Assembly (NCBI GenBank): GCA_024235595.1
Contig: JACKMC010000016.1
Coordinates: 7,228 to 71,227, forward strand
Origin: Zoogloeaceae bacterium
Lineage (GTDB): Bacteria > Pseudomonadota > Gammaproteobacteria > Burkholderiales > Rhodocyclaceae
Reading direction: 5' to 3'
Length of the DNA stretch: 64,000 nt
Shown here: positions 33,306 to 42,260 of the stretch, in pieces
How positions within the stretch are numbered: the stretch's first letter is position 1
Layout: every line of letters starts with the position of its first letter
Position numbers and translations under genes: made by a program
Notes under the pieces: model-generated
What the model saw: only the letters and a program-made list of their open reading frames with translations
The model's database searches: none
Told to the model about the DNA's origin: nothing

Positions 33306-34172
33306 ATGCGGCGATTCGCAGACCGTATTCTTTCCGCCCAATCCGCTCGCGGGATCGCCGTCAGTTCGCTGCTGCTGCTGGTTGTCGTCGCGGCGATGGA
33401 TTACGTCAGCGGCGACGAGCTCTCGTTCTCGATCTTCTACCTGATTCCGGTTGCCGTAAGCGCGTGGTATGCAGGACGCCGTTCCGGCATGGTGGCCTGC
33501 CTCGTCTGCGCTGCGACATGGTTCGCGGTCGAGCGCAGTTCGGGCCAGGTCTACAGCCATGCCGCGATACCCTACTGGAACGCCGCCGTCCGCCTCGGCT
33601 TCTTCCTCATCGTCACCCAGTTGCTGGCACGCCTGCGGCTCGCCCTCAGCACCCAGACCTCGCTCGCCCAGCGCGACGGCCTGACCGGCATCATGAATGC
33701 ACGCGCATTCCGCATGAACTATCCCGCGCTGGCCCGTCTCAGCCTGCGGCAAAGGCAACCCATGGCGCTCGCCTTTCTCGACGTGGACGGCTTCAAGGGC
33801 GTCAACGACACGCTTGGCCACGGCGTCGGCGATCAACTTCTCAAGACCGTCGCCGCCACCCTCGTCGCGCGCTTGCGCGCCTCCGACCTCGTCGCACGAC
33901 TGGGTGGCGACGAGTTCGTGCTGCTGCTTCCCGCAACCGACCTGGCCGGGGCACGCACCTTCTTCGCCCGAATCCGCGAGAGCCTCCTCGAGGTTGCCGA
34001 GCAGAACGGCTGGCCGATCGGTTTCAGCATTGGCGTGGCGGTTTTCCATTCGCCGCCGACCGACGCGACTGCCGCCAGCGATCACGCCGACCAATTGATG
34101 TACCAGGTCAAGCAGTCGGGGAAGAACAACATCCTGTTCGAGGAATACCCCGGTCCCAGCCACCCCAGCTGA
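33306..34172 (+). CDS. Membrane diguanylate cyclase (GGDEF)
   Basis: 288 residues. Three to four N-terminal membrane helices (~15-105, e.g. VSSLLLLVVVAAMDYVSG) followed by a GGDEF domain (~125-280) with intact LGGDEF, DVDGFKGVNDTLGH and the product-inhibition I-site RASD five residues before GGDEF. It should make cyclic di-GMP and be feedback-inhibited. Start taken at 33306, with CGGAG about 12 bases upstream; ATG at 33240 or TTG at 33225 are alternatives. Stand-alone gene. Confidence 0.85.
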   Translation: MRRFADRILSAQSARGIAVSSLLLLVVVAAMDYVSGDELSFSIFYLIPVAVSAWYAGRRSGMVACLVCAATWFAVERSSGQVYSHAAIPYWNAAVRLGFFLIVTQLLARLRLALSTQTSLAQRDGLTGIMNARAFRMNYPALARLSLRQRQPMALAFLDVDGFKGVNDTLGHGVGDQLLKTVAATLVARLRASDLVARLGGDEFVLLLPATDLAGARTFFARIRESLLEVAEQNGWPIGFSIGVAVFHSPPTDATAASDHADQLMYQVKQSGKNNILFEEYPGPSHPS

Positions 34173-34269
34173 TGCCCCGCGACTGCATGGGCGCCGCGAC
34201 CCACGCTATGCTTGCTGTCCGACGGGACCGACGCGCCGCGGCCCGGCAACGGCCGCACGGAGTTCAGCC

Positions 34270-35181
34270 ATGGATTTTCAGAAGATACTCGACGAGATCG
34301 TCACTACCCTCCAGCCCGAGCTCGGCAGCGGTACGGTCGCCAGCTACATCCCCGCGCTGGCGCGCGTGCCGCCCGCGCAACTGGGCATTGCGCTGCGCAC
34401 CCGCGAAGGCGCGGAGTTCTGCGCCGGCGATGCCGCCACCCGCTTCTCGATCCAGAGCATTTCCAAGCTCTTCTCGCTCACCCTGGCGATGCGTCACGTC
34501 GGCGAGGGGCTGTGGCAGCGCATCGGCCGCGAGCCTTCGGGCAACCCCTTCAACTCCCTGGTACAGCTCGAGTCCGAGCAGGGCGTGCCCCGCAACCCCT
34601 TCATCAACGCCGGCGCCATCGCCGTCGCGGATCGCCTGGTGAGCCACTGCGGCGAGGCCTGCGACGACGTGCTGGCGCTGCTCTCGAGCCTGTGCGGCGA
34701 GGCGGTGAGCTTCGACGAGGAGGTCGCCGCCTCGGAAGCGGCGAGTGGCTTCCGCAATATCGCGCTGGCCAACTTCATGAAGAGCTTCGGCAAGATCGAC
34801 AACGACGTGGCGGCGGTGCTGGCGCTCTATTTCCATCAGTGTTCGGCGGCCATGAGCTGCATCCAGCTGGCCCGCGCGACCGGCTACCTGTGCCGCGACG
34901 GCGCTCATCCGCTCGATGGCAGCCAGGTGGTAAGCGAACGCCAGGCGCGGCGCCTCAACGCGCTGATGCTCACCTGCGGCACTTACGACGCCGCCGGCGA
35001 GTTCGCGTTTCGCATCGGATTGCCGTGCAAGAGCGGCGTGGGCGGCGGCATCGTCGCCGTGGTACCCGACACCCTGAGCCTGTGCGTGTGGTCGCCGGGG
35101 CTGGACGAGACCGGCAATTCGCTGCTGGGCATGAAGGCCCTGGAGCTGTTCGTCGCGCAAACCCGACTGTCGGTGTTCTGA
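34270..35181 (+). CDS. glsA: Glutaminase
   Basis: 303 residues, full length for the bacterial glutaminase family with a beta-lactamase-like fold; converts glutamine to glutamate and ammonia. The SxxK catalytic pair is in FSIQSISKLF (Ser63, Lys66); NPFINAGAIA and GSGVGGGIVAVVP-like KSGVGGGIVAVVPD are family landmarks. ATG at 34270 sits after GGAG (34259-34262). Monocistronic between the GGDEF gene and DUF3079. Related to E. coli YbaS/YneH. Confidence 0.9.
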   Translation: MDFQKILDEIVTTLQPELGSGTVASYIPALARVPPAQLGIALRTREGAEFCAGDAATRFSIQSISKLFSLTLAMRHVGEGLWQRIGREPSGNPFNSLVQLESEQGVPRNPFINAGAIAVADRLVSHCGEACDDVLALLSSLCGEAVSFDEEVAASEAASGFRNIALANFMKSFGKIDNDVAAVLALYFHQCSAAMSCIQLARATGYLCRDGAHPLDGSQVVSERQARRLNALMLTCGTYDAAGEFAFRIGLPCKSGVGGGIVAVVPDTLSLCVWSPGLDETGNSLLGMKALELFVAQTRLSVF

Positions 35182-35415
35182 ATCGCAACGCGCTGCCGCC
35201 GGGGGCACGCGCTCGAAGCCGTGGCCTGTTCCGCACTGCGACCTCGCCGCGGCCGGCTGCACGCACCACCACCCTTGCCACCGGCCTGTCGAACCCCTGC
35301 CGTACGCGGACTTCACGTTTATTGAGCGAGGTCAAGTCGCGATCTCTATATCCGACTAAAATACTCAGCCATCCCCTGGCCGAATCGGCTTCAACCGAAC
35401 CGAGCACACGCGCAC

Positions 35416-35622
35416 ATGGCAAAGCGTTTCCCCCTCCATCCGAAACATCCCGAGCGAATCTGCTGGGGATGTGACAAGTACTGCCCCGCCGACTCCCTGC
35501 AATGTGGAAACGGCTCGGGGCGCACCTTGCACCCGGCCGAGATGATCGGTGACGACTGGTACCTGCACGGTGACTGGGGCCTCGCGGGCGAGGCCGAAGC
35601 CGCAGATCCGACGGCTCGGTGA
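35416..35622 (+). CDS. DUF3079 family small protein
   Basis: 68 residues; the start MAKRFPLHPKHPERICWGCD and CGNGSGRTLHP-AEM are the hallmark of DUF3079, a small betaproteobacterial family with conserved cysteines (CWGCDKYC) that may bind a metal. Function unknown. Converges on the antiporter gene (10 bases between stops). Upstream 234 bases hold no other gene. Confidence 0.8.
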   Translation: MAKRFPLHPKHPERICWGCDKYCPADSLQCGNGSGRTLHPAEMIGDDWYLHGDWGLAGEAEAADPTAR

Positions 35623-35632
35623 GCGCCCGTCT

Positions 35633-36892
35633 TCAGGCCCTCGCCGGCCCCCCGGCGTGGACAGATCCGATCGCCCGCCGCGCGATCCGCTCGATCGTGA
35701 GCCCCTGGGCGAGGATCGAGAACACCACTACGCAGTAGGTCAGGGCGAGAACCACTTCGCGACCGTGTCCGGGCGGCAACGAAAGCGCCAGTGCAACCGA
35801 TATGCCGCCCCGCAACCCTGCCCAGGTCAACAGGCGCCAACTGCCCGATGGCAGTTCGAGCATGCGCCCCATCAGGCTCAGCGGTGTCGCCACGCTCACC
35901 GCGCGTGCCCCCAGGGTGATCGCGATCGTCAGTGCGGCAGCCAGCAATATCCCGAAGCTGAAGCTCACCCGCACCACTTCCAGACCGATGAGAACGAACA
36001 GCACGGTATTGAGAATGCCATCGATGAGGTCCCAGAATCGCTCCAGATGGTCCCGCGTGGCATCCGGCAGCGCCCCGCTGCGGCTGCGGGTACCGACCGC
36101 AAGACCGGCAAGGACCATCGCCAGCGGCCCCGAAACCCCCAAGCGGTAGGCCAGTTCATAGCCGCCCATCACCACCGCCAGGGTCAACAGCACTTCTACC
36201 TGATAATTCTGCACTTCCCTGAGCAGTCGAAACAGCAACTGGCCGAGCAGCAATCCCAGCAGAACACCGCCACCGCCTTCTCGCAACAGGAGCAGCAAGC
36301 CCTCTCGCAGATCGGGCTGACGATCGGTCTCTACGATCGACATGGCCAGCGAGAAAAGCACCACGCCAACCCCGTCGTTGAACAGCGATTCCCCTGAGAT
36401 GATCGCTTCGAGCTGCTTTGGCGCGTCCGCCGACTTCAGCACCCCGGACACTGCAACCGCGTCGGTGGGCGAAATCAACGCCCCGAAGACCAGGCAGTAG
36501 CCGAGCGACAGTGGAATATTGACCGTCGGCAGCAGCTTCCACAGCGCGATCCCGACCAGCAGCGCAGTCACCGTCGTGCCAAATACCGCGAGCACCCCGA
36601 TCGGCCAGCGATACAAGCGCAATCGCTCGACCTCGATCTGCAGACCACCGGCGAACAGCAGCAGCGCGAGCATGCCGCGCATCAGCAGACCGGGGAAATC
36701 CACCGAGGCCATCATCGCCGCCTCATAGTCCCGCGGCGCGCTCCAACCCAGCAGGTCGAGGCCAATCAGGGCAACCGAAATCGCCAATGCGATGGTCATC
36801 ACTCCAACGCTGGCAGGCAGGCCGATGAAACGGTAGTTGATGTAGGCAAGCGCGGCGGAGACGATCAGACACCAGATTGCGATTTGGAGCAT
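35633..36892 (-). CDS. Na+/H+ antiporter, CPA1/NhaP type
   Basis: 419 residues with about 12 membrane helices. Ion-site motifs SPTDAVAVSG and ESLFNDGVG are the CPA1 signatures (the ND aspartate carries the ion), and RGGISVALALSLP the conserved late-helix arginine. Exchanges Na+ or K+ for H+ at the inner membrane. Monocistronic; ATG at 36892. Ion preference cannot be told from sequence. Confidence 0.88.
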   Translation of the reverse strand: MLQIAIWCLIVSAALAYINYRFIGLPASVGVMTIALAISVALIGLDLLGWSAPRDYEAAMMASVDFPGLLMRGMLALLLFAGGLQIEVERLRLYRWPIGVLAVFGTTVTALLVGIALWKLLPTVNIPLSLGYCLVFGALISPTDAVAVSGVLKSADAPKQLEAIISGESLFNDGVGVVLFSLAMSIVETDRQPDLREGLLLLLREGGGGVLLGLLLGQLLFRLLREVQNYQVEVLLTLAVVMGGYELAYRLGVSGPLAMVLAGLAVGTRSRSGALPDATRDHLERFWDLIDGILNTVLFVLIGLEVVRVSFSFGILLAAALTIAITLGARAVSVATPLSLMGRMLELPSGSWRLLTWAGLRGGISVALALSLPPGHGREVVLALTYCVVVFSILAQGLTIERIARRAIGSVHAGGPARA

Positions 36893-37148
36893 GTTTCGTG
36901 GAGGGCAAGATCAAGCGCCAAGGAGGACGGGGATGAAAGCGGTGGTGTCGCCATTCTCCTCTTCCGGCATCCGCATGCACGTTCTCGATTGCATCCGATC
37001 GTTTCAGGATCCCGCCCGCTTCGGGCTGTGCCGCAAGCACGGCAGGCGGCTGCAGCAGGTTCAACCGCCCATGCCAGGATCGGACACTTCGCACCCGTGC
37101 CGGGCCTGGCCAGAGCGCACCGAGGCATCGCCGGCCGCCAGCAAGGCG

Positions 37149-38063
37149 CTATTCCGGCAGCGGGATGAAATCGCTCTCGTCACCCACGACTTTCGGAAAA
37201 CGCCCGGCCTTCCAGTCCTGCCTGGCCTGCTCGATACGGTCCTTGCGGCTGGAGACGAAGTTCCAGTCGATGAATCGTGCGCCCAGGCGCTCGCCGCCCA
37301 CGATCGCGATGCGCGCATCCGCGGTCGCTTCGAGCACCACCCCGGGCAGGTCTGAGAACACCGCCATCGCATGCTCGGGGATCTGCGTCTGCCGCGCCTT
37401 CAGCGCGCCCTCGGCGACATACACCGCGCGCTCCTCGGCCGCGGGCAGCGCGATGCGCTGTCCGGCGCGCAGCTGCGCTTCCACATAGAGTGTCTCGGCA
37501 AAGACCTTCACCGGCGAACTCACGCCGAACGCGCAACCCATCATTACCCTCACCGGGACACCGTCGACGTCAAGCGCGGGGATCACCGCCGAGGGGTAGT
37601 GATAGAAGGCTGCCTCGACCTCCTCGTCCTCCTCGGGCAAGGCCAGCCAGAGCTGCAGACCGTGGAGCCGGTGAGGCGTTGCGGTCAGCTCGGGACGCTC
37701 GCGTTCCGAATGCGTGATGCCGCGGCCGGCGACCATGAGGTTGATATCGCCGGGGCGGATCGCCTGCAGGCTGCCGAGCGAATCGCGGTGCAGGATCTCG
37801 CCCTCGAACAGATAGGTGACGGTGGCGAGGTTCACATGTGGGTGCGGGCGCACGCTGATGCCCTCGCCGGCCGGAAATTCGGCGGGCCCCATGTGATCGA
37901 AGAATATCCACGGTCCGACCATCCTTTGCTGCGGGCTGGGCAGGGTCCGACGCACCGAAAACCCACCCAGGTCCTTGTCGCGCGGCCTGATGAGAAGTTT
38001 GACCGCATCGCAGGCGCCCTGTACCAGGCAGTCCTGATCGATGTCTGCTGAAAGATAGCTCAT
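37149..38063 (-). CDS. Pirin family protein
   Basis: 304 residues, bicupin. N-terminal cupin holds the metal-site histidines and glutamate (FDHMGPAEF, RPHPHVNLATVTYLFEGE, GRGITHSERE). Bacterial pirins include quercetinase-like dioxygenases and redox regulators, so the role here is open. ATG at 38063 with GGGAG ~9 bases upstream; the upstream frame to 38156 has no support. Diverges from the isomerase gene behind the hexamer repeat (331 bases apart). Confidence 0.85.
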   Translation of the reverse strand: MSYLSADIDQDCLVQGACDAVKLLIRPRDKDLGGFSVRRTLPSPQQRMVGPWIFFDHMGPAEFPAGEGISVRPHPHVNLATVTYLFEGEILHRDSLGSLQAIRPGDINLMVAGRGITHSERERPELTATPHRLHGLQLWLALPEEDEEVEAAFYHYPSAVIPALDVDGVPVRVMMGCAFGVSSPVKVFAETLYVEAQLRAGQRIALPAAEERAVYVAEGALKARQTQIPEHAMAVFSDLPGVVLEATADARIAIVGGERLGARFIDWNFVSSRKDRIEQARQDWKAGRFPKVVGDESDFIPLPE

Positions 38064-38327
38064 TCGTATCGGCTCCCGTGTGGCAAATGGTGGCCAGGCC
38101 GCATGCGACCGCTCCGCCTGGAACCCCTGCCGGCAGCAGATGCCGCGATTCGACATCGTGGCCTGGCGGATAGTCGCTTACATTTCAGCACAAGGACATG
38201 GCAAGCGCGAGCCTGTCGGCAAGAATCTCGTGCCGCTGCCGACCCGGCAGTGTGCGCGCGAGCGCATCTGGACATCGCTGGCACTCGCAGGCGAAGCTGT
38301 GCAAGGATGTACAAGACGACAAGCGTT

Positions 38328-38380
<53 letters not shown>

Positions 38381-38394
38381 CAAAGGAGGGTCCG

Positions 38395-38997
38395 ATGACC
38401 CCGCAGTTCGACTACTACTTCGTTCTCAACTCCCCCTGGAGCTATCTTGCCGCGCGCCAGCTCGGCGAAATCCGCGCGCGCACCGGCGCCAGGCTTCAGC
38501 TCCGGCCGGTGCTGCTGGCAAAGCTGTTCGCTTCGACCGGCGGCCAGATCCTGCGCGATCGCCACCCCGCCCGGCAAGCCTACCGCTTGCAGGAGATCGC
38601 CCGCTGGAGCAAGTGGCTCGGCGTACCGATGCATGCGCAACCGAGGTATTTCCCGGCCGATGAAAGCCTCGCTGTGGGCACCGTGCTGGCCGCGCTGGAG
38701 GCCGGCCTCGACGCACTGCCGCTGACCGTGGCGCTGGGCAAGGCGCTGTGGACCGACAATCTCGACTTTGCGGACGACGCCGTGGTCGGCCAGGTGCTCG
38801 CCGCAACCGGCCTCCCTGCCACCCTGCTCGCCGAAGCCCGTGCGCCGCGGCATGCCGCCACCCTCGCCGCCAACACCGAGGCGGCAATCGCGGCGCAGGT
38901 CTTCGGGGTGCCGAGCTGTGTGGTCGGAGACGAAGTATTCTGGGGACAGGATCGGCTCGATTTCGTCGAGCGGGCGCTGAAGGCCCAAGAGGACTGA
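38395..38997 (+). CDS. DsbA-family 2-hydroxychromene-2-carboxylate isomerase-like protein
   Basis: 200 residues with the thioredoxin/GST-kappa fold. NSPWSYLAAR near the N-terminus has the serine that replaces the DsbA Cys in HCCA isomerases; VFGVPSCVVGDEVFWGQDRLDF near the end (split by the 20-residue rule: VFGVPS and VGDEVFWGQDRL) is the cis-Pro and substrate region. These enzymes use glutathione to isomerise aromatic-pathway intermediates, but no aromatic catabolism genes are nearby. AAAGGAGG precedes the ATG; a perfect hexamer repeat lies just upstream. Confidence 0.8.
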   Translation: MTPQFDYYFVLNSPWSYLAARQLGEIRARTGARLQLRPVLLAKLFASTGGQILRDRHPARQAYRLQEIARWSKWLGVPMHAQPRYFPADESLAVGTVLAALEAGLDALPLTVALGKALWTDNLDFADDAVVGQVLAATGLPATLLAEARAPRHAATLAANTEAAIAAQVFGVPSCVVGDEVFWGQDRLDFVERALKAQED

Positions 38998-39129
38998 GCT
39001 GACCCTGGCGCAGCCGCATCAGCGGCGTCTGCGCTGAGCGGGACAGGATTTACAGTCGCAGGGTGCGGGCAGACGCACTGCGCCGCTCCGGGGCACAGGT
39101 GCCGGCACGCCTCCACAAGCCCGCGCCGC

Positions 39130-39891
39130 TCAGCCTCCGGAGTCCTTGTTGCCGCGATCGCGAAGGTCGTCAAACACCGGCACCGCGGACAGCAGGATCA
39201 GGATGGCGGCAAGCGGGAGTGTTGCAAGGTAGCCAATCTGCTTGAAGCACACTGCACCGATCACGCCGCCGCCGAGGAAGAACACGAAGAGCAGACCCAG
39301 AGTGGCCAGGCGGGCGCGGTCCGCCATCACTCGCGCGTCCGCATCAGTGCTCGTCTGGTTCCAGTAGATCAGCTTTCCGAGTTCGATTCCCAGATCGGTG
39401 ATTATTCCCGTCATGTGAGTCGTGCGAACCACCGACCCCGAGATCTTGGTGATGACGGCATTCTGCAGGCCCATGGTGAAGCACAGGAGCATGACCGTCA
39501 CGGGGACGAACAGGCCTTCGAGATCGGACAGCGTCGACCCCATCAGCCCGAACAGCAGGAAGAGCAGCGCCTCGAGCAGCAGGGGAAGCGCAAACTGGCT
39601 TCGCAAGGCGCGCCGCCGACCATAGTTGATCATGATCGCGGAGGTCATCGCGCCGAGCAGGAATGAGATGATTGCGCCGCACGCGGCCAGCGCAAGCGCA
39701 AACTCGCCCAGCGCGATATGGTCTGCCAGCGAAGAGACGATGCCGGTCATGTGCGAGGTATACAGCCTGACGGCCAGAAATGCGCCCGCGTTCGCCGCGC
39801 CCGCTATGAAGGCAAGCGCGTACCCCAAGTGTCGGATGCTGCGCGGTGAACGTTCATGGCTGGTGAGCCTGCGGGCGTAGTGGAGCGGCAT
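39130..39891 (-). CDS. DUF1275 (YoaK-like) membrane protein
   Basis: 253 residues with six to seven predicted helices. AGAANAGAFLAVRLYTSHMTG, followed later by VRTTHMTGIITDLG, is the duplicated T-S/T-HMTG signature of DUF1275. Function unknown; suspected transporter. Start chosen at 39891; a longer frame to 39966 exists but neither start has a clear ribosome site. Confidence 0.8.
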   Translation of the reverse strand: MPLHYARRLTSHERSPRSIRHLGYALAFIAGAANAGAFLAVRLYTSHMTGIVSSLADHIALGEFALALAACGAIISFLLGAMTSAIMINYGRRRALRSQFALPLLLEALLFLLFGLMGSTLSDLEGLFVPVTVMLLCFTMGLQNAVITKISGSVVRTTHMTGIITDLGIELGKLIYWNQTSTDADARVMADRARLATLGLLFVFFLGGGVIGAVCFKQIGYLATLPLAAILILLSAVPVFDDLRDRGNKDSGG

Positions 39892-40301
39892 TGGCGAATG
39901 AACAGCGTGTTGGCCGAGGGACGATAGACGACGTATTGGTGCAGCGACGGCGCGAACGCAGCCCACCGAGTGGGCGACAGCCGAGCCGCATTCGCAGATT
40001 CTCCGCTTTCCTCTGGCTTCGCGGAGGGGGACGCCATGCTACCCCTATTCCGCGCTCCGGCTCACTCGACTCGACGCGCCTTCCTGTCCAGCGGCAGCTC
40101 AGCGCATTCAGCGACACCTTCCGACGACCCACGCGCTTCGCCCGATAGCACCACGCGAGGCCAACGACGAACCCGATTCCAAAAGGGTGATGGGGTCCAG
40201 CATCGATGCATTCAACCTTGATTCCCCCAAGGCCGAGCCGGCACCCATTCTTTGGCCCAAGCCTGTCTGCGGCGCTCCCGGACCGGCGCAACATCGTTGA
40301 T
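39892..40301. other. Gap without a convincing gene
   Basis: 410 bases between the DUF1275 start and the GMC oxidoreductase stop. Only shadow-length frames are present, with no ribosome site and no conserved-looking protein. I see no terminator with a T-tract for the neighbouring minus-strand genes, nor a repeat. Confidence 0.5.
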
Positions 40302-42260
40302 TCACGCGGCCGGCAAGGCCCTGGCGTCGGCGACGATCACCTCGGACGCCTTCTCGCTGATCATGTACACCGCGGAGACGATGAAGAAACCCGGTATGCG
40401 GGGAAATACCGAGGCATCGACGACACGCAGGCCCTCACAGCCAAGGACGCGAAAGCGGCTGTCGACCACCGCCATGGGGTCGCCCGCCGGCCCCATGCGA
40501 CAGCTGCACGAGGCGTGGTGGCCCCAGGCATTGTCACGGATGAAGGCTTCGACGGCCTCGCGCCCGGCAACCTTGCGCCCCGGGTAGACCTCCTCGGCGA
40601 TCACGTCGCCGGCGCGCTCGGCCATGCGGCGCACGGTGTCGACGCCCTCGACCACGGCCGCCATGTCGTCGCCGCCGGAGGTGCCTTCCTCGAAATAGTG
40701 AAAATCGATTTCGGGCGTGTCACGCGGGTCGGCGGAGCGCAGGCTGACGCGGCCGGCGGTGTTGTGGGTGTGGGCCTTGAGCACCGCCCAGGTGAAATGA
40801 TTGCCGTCGCGGGCGATGTCGCGCGAGTAGCCAGGGTAGTAGCCGCGAAAATTGCCCAGCAGGCCGAACAGGAAGAGGTCGGGGTCCGGCTGGCTTGCGC
40901 TCGAGCGCTTGAGCAGCGCGACCACCGCCCCATTGGTGGTGTAGGGGCCCTTGCCGTCGAGCCATTCGCGAAATGGCGGGTCGGGGGCTTCGCCGGGCTC
41001 GGGCGGGCGGAAGGTCATGCCCTTCATGAGCGCGAAGTCGCCACGCATGCGATTGACCACGGTGACTTCGTAGCGGTCCTGCAGGTTCTCGCCGACGCCC
41101 GGCAGATCCACGCGCACCTCGATGCCGTGTCCTTCCAGCTCTTCACGCGGGCCGATGCCGGAGAGCTTGAGCAGTTGCGGGGTGTTGAAGGCGCCGGCGC
41201 AGAGGATCACCTCACGCCGCGCGCTGAAGCGGACGGCCTCGCCCTCTCCCCGGCTGCCGGCGGCCGGGTCGGCGCGATAGAGGTGCGCGCCAGCCAGGCA
41301 CTCGACACCGGTGGCGCGCCTGTCGTGGTCGAGCACGACGCGGCTCACCAGGGTGTGGGTGCGCACCACGAGCTTGCCGGGGCAGGCGCCCGCCACCGCC
41401 TGCACATATTCGCGGCTGCCGACGCGGCGGCCCTGGTGGGTGGTCAGCGGCGTCATGCATACGCCTTCGACCCTGTCCTTGACCAGCCGCCAGTCGTTGG
41501 GATCGAGGTCGCTGCGCATCTTGCGCCAGATGCGCGTGATCGGGTTGCTCAGCGTGCGCAGGGATTCGCGCACCGCGCCCCTCACCAGGCGCACCACGAA
41601 GATGTCGCGCAGCATCAGCCTGGGGTTGGCGACATTGGTGCTGAGCCAGCCCCGGTAGCCGTGCCGGCTGGCCGGGTCGCGATCACCATATTCGCAGCGT
41701 TCGAGGCGCTCGAAGTAGCGGCGCATGTTGTCCGAATGCCAGCTCTCGTCGCCGGTCAGCTCGGCGATCTGGTCCCAGTCGCTGTTGTGCGGATAAATCA
41801 GGATCATCGCGTTGTGGGCGGTGCAGCCGCCCAGCGTGGCGGCACGCGGGTAGAGCACGCCACCATGCTCGGGGCGGTACTTTTCGTCGCGTCGCTGGCG
41901 GGCCTCGTCCTTGTAGTGGCGCACGAAGAAGTTCCAGGCGTAGCGCGGATCTTCCGACATGCGGGGATGAAAGGCCGGCACCTGGTAGTCGTAGGATTCC
42001 TCGTCTGCGCCGGCTTCGATGAGCAGCACCCGGAAGCCGCTGCGGGCAAGGTTGGCCGCCAGCGGGCCGCCGCCGGCCCCTGAGCCGACCACGATGTAGT
42101 CGTAGCTGTCGTCCACCCCGCCGGGGCAGGCGACGGGTTCGGGCGCCGGCAGCGGCGGGCGCAGCCAGCTTGCGCAGCCCGACAGCAGCGCCCCGAGCGC
42201 CGACAATCCCGCCGCGCAGGCGCGAAGGAAGCGCCGGCGCGGCGGCCCTGGCTGCCTCAC
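40302..42260 (-). CDS. Exported GMC-family FAD oxidoreductase
   Basis: 652 residues. GTG start at 42260 shares GTGA with the cytochrome stop. N-terminus RRRFLRACAAG... LLSGC combines a twin-arginine motif with a lipobox (Cys ~28), so a folded, FAD-loaded, membrane-tethered periplasmic enzyme is expected. FAD motif VVGSGAGGGPLAANLA and GMC signatures AATLGGCTAHNAM, CAGAFNTPQLL and C-terminal WGHHASCS with the active-site His. It probably oxidises an alcohol, sterol or terpene-like substrate and passes electrons to the coupled c-type cytochrome. Confidence 0.82.
   Translation of the reverse strand: MRQPGPPRRRFLRACAAGLSALGALLSGCASWLRPPLPAPEPVACPGGVDDSYDYIVVGSGAGGGPLAANLARSGFRVLLIEAGADEESYDYQVPAFHPRMSEDPRYAWNFFVRHYKDEARQRRDEKYRPEHGGVLYPRAATLGGCTAHNAMILIYPHNSDWDQIAELTGDESWHSDNMRRYFERLERCEYGDRDPASRHGYRGWLSTNVANPRLMLRDIFVVRLVRGAVRESLRTLSNPITRIWRKMRSDLDPNDWRLVKDRVEGVCMTPLTTHQGRRVGSREYVQAVAGACPGKLVVRTHTLVSRVVLDHDRRATGVECLAGAHLYRADPAAGSRGEGEAVRFSARREVILCAGAFNTPQLLKLSGIGPREELEGHGIEVRVDLPGVGENLQDRYEVTVVNRMRGDFALMKGMTFRPPEPGEAPDPPFREWLDGKGPYTTNGAVVALLKRSSASQPDPDLFLFGLLGNFRGYYPGYSRDIARDGNHFTWAVLKAHTHNTAGRVSLRSADPRDTPEIDFHYFEEGTSGGDDMAAVVEGVDTVRRMAERAGDVIAEEVYPGRKVAGREAVEAFIRDNAWGHHASCSCRMGPAGDPMAVVDSRFRVLGCEGLRVVDASVFPRIPGFFIVSAVYMISEKASEVIVADARALPAA

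Noticed and set aside
36933..37355. 140-codon plus-strand ORF with a strong AAGGAGG site
   Set aside because: The second half is antisense to the pirin gene and the protein looks random; only the ribosome site is attractive.
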